From Papaver somniferum (lineage: Eukaryota; Streptophyta; Magnoliopsida; Ranunculales; Papaveraceae): 64,000 nt of DNA. Shown here one piece after another: positions 23,851-36,073 of the stretch. The notes under the pieces were generated by a model, which worked only from the letters and a program-made list of their open reading frames with translations, searched no databases and was not told the origin of the DNA. Each line of letters begins with the position of its first letter. The stretch's first letter is position 1. Where the stretch lies: positions 154,992,210 to 155,056,209 of the forward strand of contig NC_039359.1 of NCBI RefSeq assembly GCF_003573695.1, written 5' to 3'. Both the position numbers and the translations under genes were made by a program.

Positions 23851-24182
23851 TGTTTGTTTACTCCTGACTCATCTGAGTCGTCTGGATCTGAATCATCTGG
23901 ATCTGAGTGAAATCACATGACTCATCTGGATCTGAGTCGATATGTTTGTTTTGAGTCAGATCTGACTCATCTGACTCGGGAATAAGTGAGTCAGTGGTTT
24001 GGCCCCATGAGTCAGGGGTATTTTGTTACCTGACTCAAATGAGTCCGAGTCAGGGGTTATGTATGAGTCAGAGGTCGAGTCAGATCTAACTCAAAATGGA
24101 AAACAAACGGTCTGACTGCTGACTCGGTCCGAGTCAGGGGTTGACTCAGATTCAGACGCCGAGTCAGCTGCAAACAAACAAG
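23851..24182. repeat. GAGTCA/TGACTC-rich element with terminal inverted repeats
   Basis: About 330 bases packed with TGACTC, GAGTCA and GAGTCAGATCTGACTC words. The ends are ATGTTTGTTTACTCCTGACTC on the left and, reverse-complemented, CTTGTTTGTTTGCAGCTGACTC on the right, suggesting a MITE whose interior is made of short inverted and direct repeats. No coding potential is seen. Confidence 0.6.
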
Positions 24183-25587
24183 TTCTACATATTTTCTAGT
24201 AACATCATTTTCCTAGTTAAGAAGAAATTTAAGTCAAGTCTTCACAACTCATGCAATTTTTACATCCTTAACCAAACTTTAAACCTACAAATGAAGGTCT
24301 CATCTCTGATGCAGTGTGAACAATCTAAATTAAAGCCATCTCCTAATTTGCTCCCAACCATATTATTATCTTAAATAAGGCGATTAGCTGGTCAGGGTTA
24401 TGATCTACTATGTTGCAAGGCATCCAGGAAGACAAACACATGTGTTAGGTACTTAGGTGCATACACTTAAACTAAAAACCATGAAAATGATATCTGTAAC
24501 TAGAAGTTTATTAATGTGATTGATTGATTAGAATGAATACAGAGTAATAACGGAAGATAAAAAAAAAATAAAAAAAAAATTGAAGTGACCTTTAGCTTAT
24601 ACATGTGAAATTGCACTCTCTTTTTGGTACTGGGGAGTGGGGAATGCCTTGAAACGGCAAAATAAGACTTTTGACTTAAACAGTCACACTTGCCACACAC
24701 TAAAAATTTCCATTGGTCAAGTCTTTGACCCACCCAACGGCCATCCTTAGATTCTGGTTACGGGAATGTTTCTGGAAATGAAAATCCCCTGCTATTCTCC
24801 TGCACCAAGCGTGGCCGTAAGGCTAGCAAGTCAGTAGTTACTTTGAAAATATTCTTAGTTTCACTTTCATTTCACCCACTGTAATTTAGTAGTACTCGTA
24901 GTTATTTGGCTTTGGGTTAGATATTGTTGAACCAGAACCATTAAACACGCGGACAGGCACATAAACATCCTCCCCTTAGTTTAATGTTAAACGAAAACTT
25001 TTTCCAAGATTTTGAAAAATCACCCAATCCCTTACTGAAATGAAATCATATTAAATTCTATGAAAAAGCAGTAAAGGCTGACTGACCAACAAAACCAACA
25101 GTACTATAGGGATCTGGGGGATTCATTCATCAAGGGAAGGGATTCAGTAATCAATCTTTCCCACTAATATATTTCAAAATTCTTTTTCTTTTTTCCGTTT
25201 GTTCCAAAACTACTGTTTTTCAAAATAAAATAGTACAATGATAACTAAAGTGTCAAAGAATTGAGAAATTGTGGTAAATTTTTTCATAAATACTACCATT
25301 TTTATTTTGACATTTTGTTAGCAAGTTGAAAATTTTAGCTACTATCACCCAAGTGTGTTGAGTGATGAATTCTCCGTCTAAATTATATAAAGTTACCAAA
25401 TATTCAGTTAAATGTGGAGAATGGCGAATTTTTTTTTTTTTGGTATGGACACTAACTTTTCACTACATTTATACCGCGATACCAGATATTGTTATTTAGT
25501 TGACTCAGTATTTTCCATTTCCATGTTAGAATAATTTAGTTGCATACCTCAGTATTTTCCATTTTCATTTAGTTGGATAGCATATCA
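24183..25587. other. Intergenic, no gene recognised
   Basis: AT-rich, with homopolymer A runs near 24558-24580 and a T run at 25431-25441. No coding or RNA feature is supported. Confidence 0.45.
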
Positions 25588-25733
25588 GAAGTAGTTTTTC
25601 GATTTTTAGAAGTCGAAAAGTCAAAAATCAGTTTGAATGTCAAATTTCAAAATAATTTTTGGAATGTGACTTTTTGTGAAGTAAAGTTTATTTGGCTTCT
25701 TACTTCTAGCTTCTTACTTCTGACTTCTCAGGA
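25588..25733. repeat. AGAAGT/ACTTCT-rich inverted-repeat segment, possible hAT-type MITE
   Basis: The left part starts CAGAAGTAG and contains AGAAGTCGAAAAG; the right part holds CTTACTTCT twice and TTCTGACTTCT, the inverted words. Such AGAAGT-rich palindromic ends are common in hAT-derived MITEs, but the limits and target duplication are unclear. Confidence 0.35.
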
Positions 25734-25923
25734 ACAAGTTTGTATTCAAACGCGTTTTGACATTTTGTTTTTCTGATCGCACTATGTAAAATTTTGGTTA
25801 AACAAAATTGCACCTTAATTTTGAAAAATATAAAGATTTTTATTTTTGTTTTTGTTGAATTGGATAGGATGAAAATTCCACCTCACTAATGCTAAGACTA
25901 AATGTAGGTCCCACTTAAACCCC

Positions 25924-25932
25924 TATTAATAG
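25924..25932 (+). promoter_or_regulatory. Possible TATA box of the beta-galactosidase gene
   Basis: TATTAATAG lies about 300 bases before the start codon. It precedes a pyrimidine-rich leader (about 25980-26200, many CTCTT and TTCTTC runs), a usual 5' UTR composition for plant housekeeping or wall-related genes. The assignment rests on position and consensus only. Confidence 0.3.
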
Positions 25933-26228
25933 TTCAAATTTCTTGTTTCAAAAGCAGTTCAAAAACTTCAATATTTTTCTCCAAAACCAAAACTAATTCT
26001 TCTCTGTTTCCCCTGTTTACTCACTCTCTCTTTTTCAAAATCATTTCTCAAAACAAGGAAACTCAAACAAAACAAAAAGAAAGGAAAAACCCTTTCTTCC
26101 AAAATATCTCTCCTCTCCTCTTCTCTTCTTCTTCTTCTCTCTTTGCTCTGAAGAAACCACCAAAGAATCTCAGCAAAAGCAAAACAAAAGCATCCTTTCA
26201 GAAACAAGGACCAAAACCCAATACAGTT

Positions 26229-29200
26229 ATGGCAAAACCAATAATGTGGTGGAGCTTTTTCTTACTGGGTTTCCTTCTATCATGTATTCTTACAGAAGCT
26301 TCTGTAACTTATGATAGTAAAGCTATTATCATCAATGGGCAAAGAAGAATTCTTCTTTCTGGTTCTATTCATTATCCTAGAAGTACTCCTGAGGTATACT
26401 AATAGTAATGCAATCAATGGGTTTTGCTTAATTTCTCTAATAACTTGATTGATTTTTTTCTCTACTGTTTTCTCAAATTTCTTCAATTTCTCTGGTTCTG
26501 CTTTCTCTGGTTATCTTCATTCCTGGGTAATCTTTGATTTTTCTCCAATGGGGATTCTTAAATTTCTTTGTTTTCTCCAAATTTCATATAAATGAGTATT
26601 GAGAACTCTATTCCCCAATACTCCGTTTTCTCTGCAAAATGAAACCAATGGGTATCTCTGATTCTTTGAGAATTTGAAGTTCCTTCTTTTGGATTTTTAA
26701 CAATTTTTTTTTTTCCAATTTCAGTAGTTAATAGAAAATGACCAGAGAATGGGTATATTTGGTTTTTAACTTTCTACAACTTGTCAGCTTTTACTTATAC
26801 TTTTAGATTTTTTCTTTCTGCAAATTGGAATTTACTGTTTTTCACTTTAATTTTGGATTTTTCTTCACTTTCTAATAAATTATTGAACTTTTTTTTGGTG
26901 TGGGTTTCAGATGTGGCCTGATCTTATTCAGAAAGCCAAAGATGGAGGTTTAGATGTAATCCAAACTTATGTTTTCTGGAATGGGCATGAACCATCTCCT
27001 GGAAAGTATTACTTTGAAGGAAGATATGATTTGGTTAAGTTTATCAAGTTGGCTCATCAAGCTGGCCTCTATGTTCATCTCAGAATTGGTCCTTATGTTT
27101 GTGCTGAATGGAACTTTGGGTAATCTCTCAAATTTCTACTTTCAATTTCTTGTTTTCAGTTTCAATTTCATTTGTTTTGATTCTAAAAAGTTGTGTTTTT
27201 GAATTCAGGGGTTTTCCTGTTTGGCTCAAGTATGTCCCTGGCATGCATTTCAGAACAGATAATGGACCATTCAAGGTTTGTGGATTGTATTTATATATCC
27301 AGATTACAAAATTTTCAGTTTTGGGGTTTAATAGTTGTTGCTATTGTACTGTTGTTGATGGATTTGTCTGAATGGTTTATAATGAAGGCTGCAATGCAAA
27401 AGTTTACGACAAAAATCGTCGACATGATGAAAGCTGAAAGAATGTTTCAAACTCAAGGAGGGCCTATCATTATGTCCCAGGTAAACAAATTGATCAATGT
27501 TCTCCACCATTCCGGGCTTTGGATTTTAGTTTATTGAATTTGAAATTATTGCTTGTATATGAAAATTGAGAATTTTGGTTTTGGAATTTTGAATTGCAGA
27601 TAGAAAATGAATATGGACCAGAGGAATGGGAAATTGGTGCTCCCGGTAAAGCTTATACGCAATGGGCAGCTAAAATGGCTGTAGGACTTGGCACTGGTGT
27701 CCCATGGGTTATGTGCAAACAAGATGATGCTCCTGATCCAATTGTAAGTAACTTTGAACCTCTTGAACACTTCTAATAGGTAAAGAAGTATCTCTTGTTT
27801 CTCGCATGTTTAAGCGTGGGTCGGCTTATCTCTAGTGGGAGTATTTTTGTATTCATGTTGGAAAGTTCTGATGGTGACCGCAGGGTCTAACTAGTGGAGA
27901 TATTTCTTGAATGTTATCCATTTCTATTGTTTCTAACTTAGGTTTGTTCACTTATGATAGATAAATGCTTGCAATGGTTTCTATTGTGATTGGTTCACTC
28001 CCAACAAGAAGTATAAGCCAAAGATGTGGACTGAAAATTGGACTGGCTGGTAGGCGACCCACTTATTACTCCTCAAGCTGCCAAAACGAGAAAACTAGAT
28101 TTTGTATTATGTTTCTGTTGTTGTACCTATTAAGAACTGAGAAACTTATTATGAGGATTCCTTCTGTTTATAGGTTTACTGGATTCGGGGGTGCAGTTCC
28201 TCATAGACCTGCTGAAGATGTAGCCTACTCAGTTGCCAAATTTATACAAACTGGTGGATCATTCATGAACTATTACATGGTAAGGTTATGGCGTAGTTGC
28301 ACTTATGATTTGAGTGTAGTTCTAGTTCAAAGTTGTTTCGCAATCTTCAATCCATTTTAGCTTCAACTTATCTTTTTTGGTTTTATACTTCAGTATCATG
28401 GAGGAACAAATTTCGGGAGGACAGCAGGTGGTCCTTTCATAGCAACTAGTTATGACTATGATGCACCAATTGACGAATATGGTATGTTAATCAGAGGCTT
28501 TGCTTATTCATAAAAGTGCTTACCTGAATACCCATTCAAAAATGACATAGCATCTGTAGTTAGACTAGAAACGTATTCAGTTGTGCAATGTTTCAGGCGT
28601 TTGGAAAAACATTGGAGGTTACAATTTCTTTAGGACTCTCTATAAACTACTTTAGTACAAGGAAGAAGTCATAGGTTTGTTCCATACAGGGGAACCAAGA
28701 CAACTAGAAAAAAAAAAGTAGAGCTTCACTTTTTATTCCAGTCAATTGCTACTTTCTGCATCCACTAGTAAAGACAGAAACTAAAACAGTTATGAACAAC
28801 CTCGGAAATCAACTTCTAGAATAAAAGATGTCCCATGTTGTAGATTTTACATGGTGGGTCTCTTATGTTACTCTCACTCATTGGACTAAGACTGTTATAG
28901 ATGTTAGCGTGCCGCTTAGAGTTAAAATACTACTTTATAGCTTAAATTGCAAATAGATTTGTCGGTTTGCCCTGCTTTCAGAAAGTTATCGTTACATTTT
29001 GACAATGACAGGGAACTCAATATTCTTTTCAATGCCTTGAAGTTTAGATATCCTGCTTGACAACCGAGTTTCTTAGTTATATTGAATTAGAGCAAGTTTT
29101 GAATTTTCTGACAACTTTCTTTCATCTCTTATGTAGGACTACTAAGGGAACCCAAATATGGTCATTTGAGGGATCTCCATAAAGCAATCAAGCTTTGTGA

Positions 29201-31715
29201 ACCAGCTCTAGTTTATTCTGAACCCACAAAAACTGTTCTTGGGAGGAAGCAAGAGGTTTGTCTCATTGCTTTATACCCTTATACCCATTCCACATAGATC
29301 CAATATCTATACTAACATTTTCCGTGCTTGTTTCTTGTTCAGGCTCATGTCTTCAATTACAAGGCAGGAGGTTGTGCTGCATTCCTTGCAAACAATGACG
29401 CAAACTCCTACACAACAGTTACCTTTAGAGGCTTAAAATACAACCTTCCTCCTTGGTCTATCAGCATTCTTCCAGACTGCAAAAACACTGTTTTCAACAC
29501 TGCAAGGGTCAGTATCAAACTATAGCTGAGCTCTTTGCTGAAAACTTTATATTCTTAGAAATATGCGATTATATTAAGAGATGTGAGACATTCTTTTTCA
29601 CTCTCACACTGAGTTTTCTGTTATATGATCCGAATTCCTAAACAGGTGGGGGCGCAAAGTTCAGAGGCAAAGATGACACCAGTGAGCAGTGGGTTTGCTT
29701 GGCAATCATATAATGAAGAGACTGCAGCCTACGATGATAATTCAGCTACAACACGTGGATTGTTGGAGCAGATAAATGTGACAAGAGATGCTTCGGATTA
29801 TTTGTGGTACTCAACAGAGTAAGTAGTCTTAACACCTACACATCCACTAAGTTAATTCGTATCGAGTATTCTGTTGTCTTTTCCTTCATCTTCTTACTCA
29901 ATCTTTTGTCCACCTTTATTTCATTTTAGTGTCAAGATAGAGCCAAATGAAGCATTTTTGAAGAATGGGCAGTATCCTGTGCTAACAGTGATGTCAGCTG
30001 GTCATGCTTTGCATGTTTTTATTAACGGCCAATTATCTGGTAAGCAAATTTAATCAGACAAACAAAAGTATATCCTACACAATTCATTTTTGAGATGTTT
30101 ATCATCCAGAAAATGATCTTTCCTAGAGTAATATTGTGTTTGATTTTTGCAGGAACTGCTTATGGGGGTTTGGATCACCCCAAGCTGACATTTAGTAATA
30201 GTGTGAGGCTGAGAGTTGGTATTAACAAGATTGCCCTATTAAGCACAGCTGTCGGACTCCCGGTTAGTTTCTGTTCTGTTTTTCTTTCGTTTTATGGCCT
30301 TTTTCATGTTTTAGATAGTCACAAGCAAATCTTACCATTCTAACGCACTTATTGTTGGTTGAGTTGACACAGAATATTGGCAAACAATTTGAGACATGGA
30401 ATGCTGGGGTTCTTGGTCCAGTCACATTGAAGGGTCTCAATGACAAACAAAGAGACTTAACATGGCAAAAATGGTCCTACAAGGTTAGTCTTCTGTCTAT
30501 TCCCTGCTTTGATCCCTTGACATTGCCTCTTCAAAGCAAACTGCAAAATATTAAGATTTCTAAATTTCTCCTTTTGCAGGTTGGTTTGACGGGTGAAGCT
30601 TTGAGTCTTAATTCTCTCAGTGGAAGTTCTTCTGTCGAATGGATGAAGGGATCTTTGATAACTCAAAAACAACCCCTAACATGGTACAAGGTAAGGATCC
30701 CCAGTTTCATACGAGAACCGAACATCTATACACTCCTTCTGTAAGGTATCATGAACTTTCTTACTGGCTCCAATTGTGTGGCCTAACTGTGTTTCCGTTT
30801 TGTAGACTATTTTCAATGCACCTGGTGGAAATGATCCTTTGGCTTTAGATTTGGGTAGCATGGGAAAAGGTCAAGTATGGATAAATGGGCAGAGCATTGG
30901 ACGTCATTGGCCTGCATATAAAGCATCTGGAACATGTGGTGCTTGTAATTATGCTGGGAACTATAATGAGAAGAAATGCGCTAGCAATTGTGGAGAATCT
31001 TCGCAAAGATGGTAAGATAATGATCTTTTTCATATTTTAGTGTGCGAAGACTTCTCTGGGAAACCATGAATTTTCTTTTGACTAATTTGCTGTCGCTTAT
31101 CTTTAGGTATCATGTACCTCGTTCATGGTTGAACCCCACTGGAAACTTGATGGTTATTTTTGAAGAATTGGGTGGTAATCCAAGGGGAATTACCTTGGAT
31201 AGAAGAACTGTACAGAGTGTTTGTGCTGATATTTATGAAGCCCAACCATCACTAGCGAGTTATTTGGCTCTTGCCAATGGAAAGGCTGCAGTACCATTGA
31301 AGCCGAAAGCCCATCTTTGGTGTACTCCAGGAAAGAAAATTTCCTCAATAAAATTTGCAAGCTTTGGAACTCCCCAAGGAGTTTGTGGGAGCTTTAGGGA
31401 AGGAGGTTGTCATGCGCACAAGTCTTACGATGCTTTTCAAAAGGTATTGATTAAGTTTTGTATTTCAGCATTTCGTATTTTGCATCCTTAAAGAGAGACA
31501 GTTTGCACTTATAAGTACAACTTGCTCGAGGAGTTTGTTTCCGCAATCTTTTTTGCACCTAATCTCTGTTAGCTAAAATTTTAACACAGGAAATGTTATT
31601 GCAGAACTGCATCGGCCAACAATCTTGTGCCGTAACTATCAGTCATGAGATTTTTGGAGGAGATCCTTGTCCAGGTACAATGAAGAAGCTCTCTGTTGAA
31701 GCCATTTGCAGTTAA
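26229..31715 (+). CDS. BGAL: Beta-galactosidase, GH35, with C-terminal SUEL-type lectin domain (18 exons, 837 aa)
   Basis: Exons: 26229-26393, 26911-27119, 27209-27275, 27388-27480, 27600-27743, 27961-28049, 28174-28279, 28394-28481, 29137-29255, 29343-29507, 29646-29818, 29930-30039, 30153-30262, 30373-30483, 30580-30690, 30806-31011, 31107-31443, 31605-31715. All junctions are GT-AG and all phases agree. Residues 1-24 form a signal peptide (hydrophobic [12 protein letters not shown], cleavage before SVTYDS). The GH35 barrel follows with [28 protein letters not shown] and the family signature [14 protein letters not shown]; Glu182 is the expected acid/base and Glu251 in WTENWTGW the nucleophile. 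The last ~85 residues, with several Cys, form a galactose-binding lectin domain ([41 protein letters not shown]). The length fits Arabidopsis BGAL1-type enzymes (about 847 aa), secreted exo-beta-galactosidases that trim wall pectic galactan, xyloglucan and glycoproteins. The gene looks fully intact; the substrate is inferred from the family. Confidence 0.97.
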
Positions 31716-32589
31716 AGAAGGTTATCAACAGAGAAAAGTGGATTCAAATAAATATTGCATAGTAGTTTCCTTCGTATATAAAAGTACAGTTACTTCATAT
31801 GATGCTCGGTAATTCTGCATTATACATCCGAAGTCATCAAAGACTATTGGCTTCGGTTATTGGCTTTTGCGTCGTGATGAAGTTGTAAACCTGCAACACA
31901 TCATTTGGCGAAAAGCGCGCATACAGAGTGGTGAAAGATCTGAAAGAAGGCAAATGTAAATAGAGTAGCTTTGGTTTATCAGACAAAGCATTTAAAGATT
32001 GAAAGCAAGCAAAGGCATGTTGTGACCGAAGATTTTTTGCGTCCACATGCATGATCTGGTTAGTTAAAGGGAGAATGCTTGAGCAAGTTTTTGGCTTGCA
32101 AGGATTGTGTTCTCTTATGTTTATTTCTCTTCTTTAGCAGAAGCAATTCTTTTGATTGCCTTTTCTCAATGTAAGAGCGATTGACATATAATACGATTAT
32201 TATTGAAGGTTTCTCACGAGTACTTTTGTCGTTCTCCGTTTCAGGAAAAATATGGTACTTTTATTTTTTCAATTAATCTTATGTGAACTCAAAAAAGCTT
32301 ATCCGCAGCGTTGATTTTCCTATTCATCCAGTGGTAAGTGAAGAAAAAACTCCTACTAAAATTGATCGGAGGGGATATCCTTTGGCAGAATTTATCTCTT
32401 CATGTGATCATTTTTTTTTCAACCACACTTATAATTAGGCCCAAGCCTTTGATCCCGTTACCTGATGCTAAGGCTTAGTGTAGTGGACGTCCAACATTCA
32501 ACTTTCAAGGGAAAAAACGTTGCCTATTCCCTTGATTCCACCGAGCGTCCGATAGTTTCGTTGGGTGTGATTTGAATTAACACAGGGAT
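31716..32589. other. 3' UTR and flank of the beta-galactosidase gene
   Basis: AAATAAATATT at about 31746 is a plausible polyadenylation signal near the stop codon. Further on the sequence is AT-rich intergenic DNA without a gene. Confidence 0.5.
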
Positions 32590-32797
32590 GCCAAATGGTT
32601 TGGCGTCTCAGAAATTTCAAAAATGCTGAACAATTTGGCGTTTTCGATCTCAGTCATCCAGATCTTATCTTAGATATTGATATCTAACGGTTATGTTAAA
32701 AAAGCCAAATCATTATCCGTTTTTAATCTCAACCATCAAATTAATTTTAATTTTTGAAATTTAGCGGCTCTAATCTTTTGACGCCAAATGGTTTGGC
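32590..32797. mobile_element. MITE with self-palindromic terminal repeats (about 208 bp)
   Basis: The left end is GCCAAATGGTTTGGCGTC and the right end, reverse-complemented, is GCCAAACCATTTGGCGTC. Each terminus is itself a palindrome, GCCAAA-NNN-TTTGGC. AAATTTCAAA lies inside both ends, and a third partial motif, CAATTTGGCGTTTT, is near 32630. No coding capacity is seen. Confidence 0.7.
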
Positions 32798-34395
32798 TTA
32801 TTGTTGATTCACCTTTGAATCACGATAAAACTTAGTCCTTGATTCAAGGTGAGGTGGCAAGCATTAAATTTTGAATCTTGACTACCCATTACATTAAGTC
32901 TAAAAACACGTCCATTGCTGGGTCGAGTACACCTATTATAGTCAATGAGTGGAATTTCAGTTGATTTATTGAATAATTTATTGAAATTATAAACCTATTG
33001 TAGTATATTTGTTAGTTGTTATATATATATATAACTTTTACATCATTTTTTTGTTTTGTTTTACAACATGTATCAATTCACTTATGTACCTTAGGAGAGT
33101 CGAGGGGAACAAACCGTAGTAAAATCGTTGAAATCAAACTCAGAGCATACTAGGAAAAGATAATAAAATTCTTATGATAACGGCTTCCATTGATGGTTTT
33201 AGGGGCATTATGTAAGACTTGCAGTAGTTTGAGCCGCACCCATCTAATTTTATCAACACCTTTTTTTACCCGTTTAAAGTCTGTACCCAATCTCAGAAAC
33301 CTTAATTTCAGTTTATTTCATCAAAACTTAAGGGCATGTTTGACCTGTTAATGATATTTATGAAAATGGATATGGTCTTTACTGTATCCGTATTTGATAA
33401 GGATTATCAGATACCTCATACCTGATGGATATCCAAAATTATTTCTGCATCCGTTCCGGTAAATTTCGGGTATCCGATAATATCTGATAGTATTACGTTA
33501 CAATAAGGATACCATAAATTAGTTTTTAGTCTTTCACTAAAAATCATAAGTTACAAACATAGAAACCCTGAGGAAATTAAGCTAAATAAAACCAAATAAC
33601 TTGATCAAATGCAAAAATTTCACTTCATAAATTATTACATCAAATTAGATTTAACTAAACTCAAATCTTTTAACTAGAATCGAAAAATTCTTCGCTTTTC
33701 TTACAACCAACGAAACTAGTAGTGATCTTGTTCTTCCATAGTACTTTTATTTCTATGTCTTCATATACTACAAAATTAACAACTACTACACTATTCAAAA
33801 AAAATATTTAGTTTTTTTGATATGACATTCTTTAACGGATATCAGATATTATCCTATAAGATAATGCCTTTTCTGTATCCGTTTCGTCAAAGAAAGAATA
33901 TTCCATAAGATGTTCGTATCCGATATTTAAAATTTTGGATACTATCTTAAAGATTCGAATGGACTCGGACGGATATCGAATATTCGATTATTCATTCCAT
34001 CTTATCAATAACAAAATCATGATAACGTAATATTTTTCCAAGTCTGCACCTTAGTTTTCATCTTATCATCAATAAGAAAATCATGTGAAGAAACTTTGAA
34101 TTTAGGTCGAGCAATTGGATACTAAGATACTTATATGTAAAAGGCATGCGTTTAACTTCTAAAATCCTTGAGATTTCATTACATATACTAGTCATGCCAA
34201 GTGATTACTAAAATATTTACCAAATGTATCAAGATTAATCTTCTGTTATAACTATGAAGAATATTAGTTTGAGATTTCAAGAAGAGAAGATAAATTATCA
34301 TAAAGGCCCCACAAAAAAATATCATTTTCACATGAAATATGCGATACCGAATTAGTAATTGAAATAACAACTTATTCCATTGAAAAGATCTATAT
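32798..34395. other. Intergenic, no gene recognised
   Basis: Very AT-rich. Words such as GGATATC, ATCCGTAT and GATATCCGATAATATC recur in both orientations between about 33360 and 33990, perhaps the trace of an old inverted-repeat element. A short (TA)n run is at about 33019-33032. No gene is seen. Confidence 0.4.
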
Positions 34396-34625
34396 ATTAC
34401 GTATTAGTTCACTAACCAAGAAATAAACAACACAACTCACAACAAAATGATATGGAAAAAATGGACATCCTTAGCGTAGACCATGACCACAATAAACAAA
34501 AGAAAAGCTACCATGACCTTTATGTTACGTATTGGTTCACTAACCAAGAAATAAGCCTAACAACACACAATAAAAAGATATGGAAAAAATGGACAGCCTT
34601 GTCGAACACTAGAAAAGCTACCATG
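34396..34625. repeat. Tandem duplication of about 110-130 bp
   Basis: Two copies begin at about 34396 and 34524 with TTACGTATT, GTTCACTAACCAAGAAATAA, then AGATATGGAAAAAATGGACA (first copy TGATATGG) and end with AAAAGCTACCATG (about 34503 and 34613). No coding function is evident. Confidence 0.7.
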
Positions 34626-35442
34626 TAGCATGCTATTTTAACAAGACAAAAAAAAGTTAAAGACATACATTGCATAACAAATCTATGTTGAACCATTATA
34701 ATATAAAAATAATTATTGTTAAATCATACGTTTTGATTTTTTAGATCAATAAGTGTTTTGTCTTCACCAGATGAGCCTTTTACAGGGTTATGAAATATAT
34801 ATTACGAAATAAACCTTGCTTGCATGTTCGATTCGCAGCTTCCTATTTGCCTCATCCTGCTTTGTTTTTCCCTCTTCAATACCCTTTTTCAGTTTTAGCC
34901 ACTATATCAATTAATCTCTTCAGTGTATGACTTTTAATTTCATCATTAACTTCTTAAACATAATTCATCACTGGTTTACACATTTTCACCCAATTCACGT
35001 ATCAAACTCTTCACAACATCTTCAACAGATCCTGTAACCGAATTTACTTGTTCATTTATCCCTCGTAAGATATTAAACACCGTGATAATAAGTGTGTTGT
35101 GAATATTATTATTATCATCTCGTTAAACGCTCTGAAGGGATGAAATGGAATAAAGAAACATACTGTGGAGAAAATTTTTGTGATGATTCAATATATGTCA
35201 GAAGAAAAGAAAGATCCTGCACCAGTGGTACATCAGAACAAGATATATCTAGAACAATAGAAAGGAGTAAAAGGACCAATTCCTTGTTGATGACTGTTCT
35301 ACTTTTCTAAGTCGATAAGCGAGATTCTTCAACTACGTAGTAAAACTGGAACCAAGATAAATAACATCAACGAAGGGACTTTGCAGTTAGACCCTTTCAA
35401 AGAAGAATATTGACACCAGCATCACTGCTTGAAGCTCTGCAC
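34626..35442. other. Intergenic, no gene recognised
   Basis: AT-rich. A 72-codon frame at 35092-35310 has no family features. Nothing else is supported. Confidence 0.4.
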
Positions 35443-36073
35443 TTAGTTCGCCTCGAAAAACATAAAAGTCAGATTCATTTGTGAAGCTCTTGTTACTGCA
35501 CCTAGCCTCTCTGCAAACTCTCTCATCACTTGCCTCGCTTCAATGGGTGTGTTTGTCTTAGAGCTATACAACTCTACTTGAGCTAAACTTAATCCATTCT
35601 CAATCAGAAATTTCAGGAGTTTGTATTTCATTGCGGATCCTTTGGTTTCTCGAACTATGATTCTCTTGAGTTGTGATAATTGGGGCTCTATTAATCCAAG
35701 TTCATTAACATCTTCTTCCAAGTATTCTCGCTGCATCAAATGAATGAGAGAAACAAAAATTAAGACATTTGTAACTTTGATAAGTTGAGCATCGAAATTC
35801 TGAGTTCAGTTATAACTTATTAATTACCTCATGTAATGTGAGATAAAGGACCTTTAGATATGGAGAGTTCTTAAGAAAGAAGGTAATGGCATGCCAGCAG
35901 CAGCTTGTGAGCCACATGTTGAGCTCCAGAATCCAGATGTTGGAGATTAGCAAATTAGAAGAGTGGTTCACTAAGATTGGGAGATTTTGAGAGAACCTAT
36001 AGAAAAATAGAGTAATTATGGGATACTGAAGTCTCAATAATCATATGATAAAAAAGAAAGACATAAGCATACC
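35443..36073 (-). pseudogene. F-box/LRR-FBD gene remnant, C-terminal part
   Basis: Three exon-like pieces are seen on the minus strand: a segment ending at 36073 before GTATGC, 35996-35828 before GTAATT, and 35730-35443 after GATGCAG. The middle piece reads LPILVNHSSNLL, LELNMWL and FFLKNSPYLKVLYLTLHE, the last leucine-rich repeats of F-box/LRR proteins. The last exon reads LSQLKRIIVRETKGS, LLKFLIENGLSL and MREFAERLGAV, a typical FBD domain with its basic LKRIxVRE and FLIENG core. The N-terminal F-box and most repeats are not found upstream, where stops appear in every frame, so this is a truncated relic. Intact proteins are substrate receptors of SCF ubiquitin ligases. It is unrelated to the FBA-type array at 50-64 kb. 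Confidence 0.75.

Noticed and set aside
35092..35310. A 72-codon plus-strand frame upstream of the FBD relic
   Set aside because: No domain, wrong strand for the relic, no splice partner.
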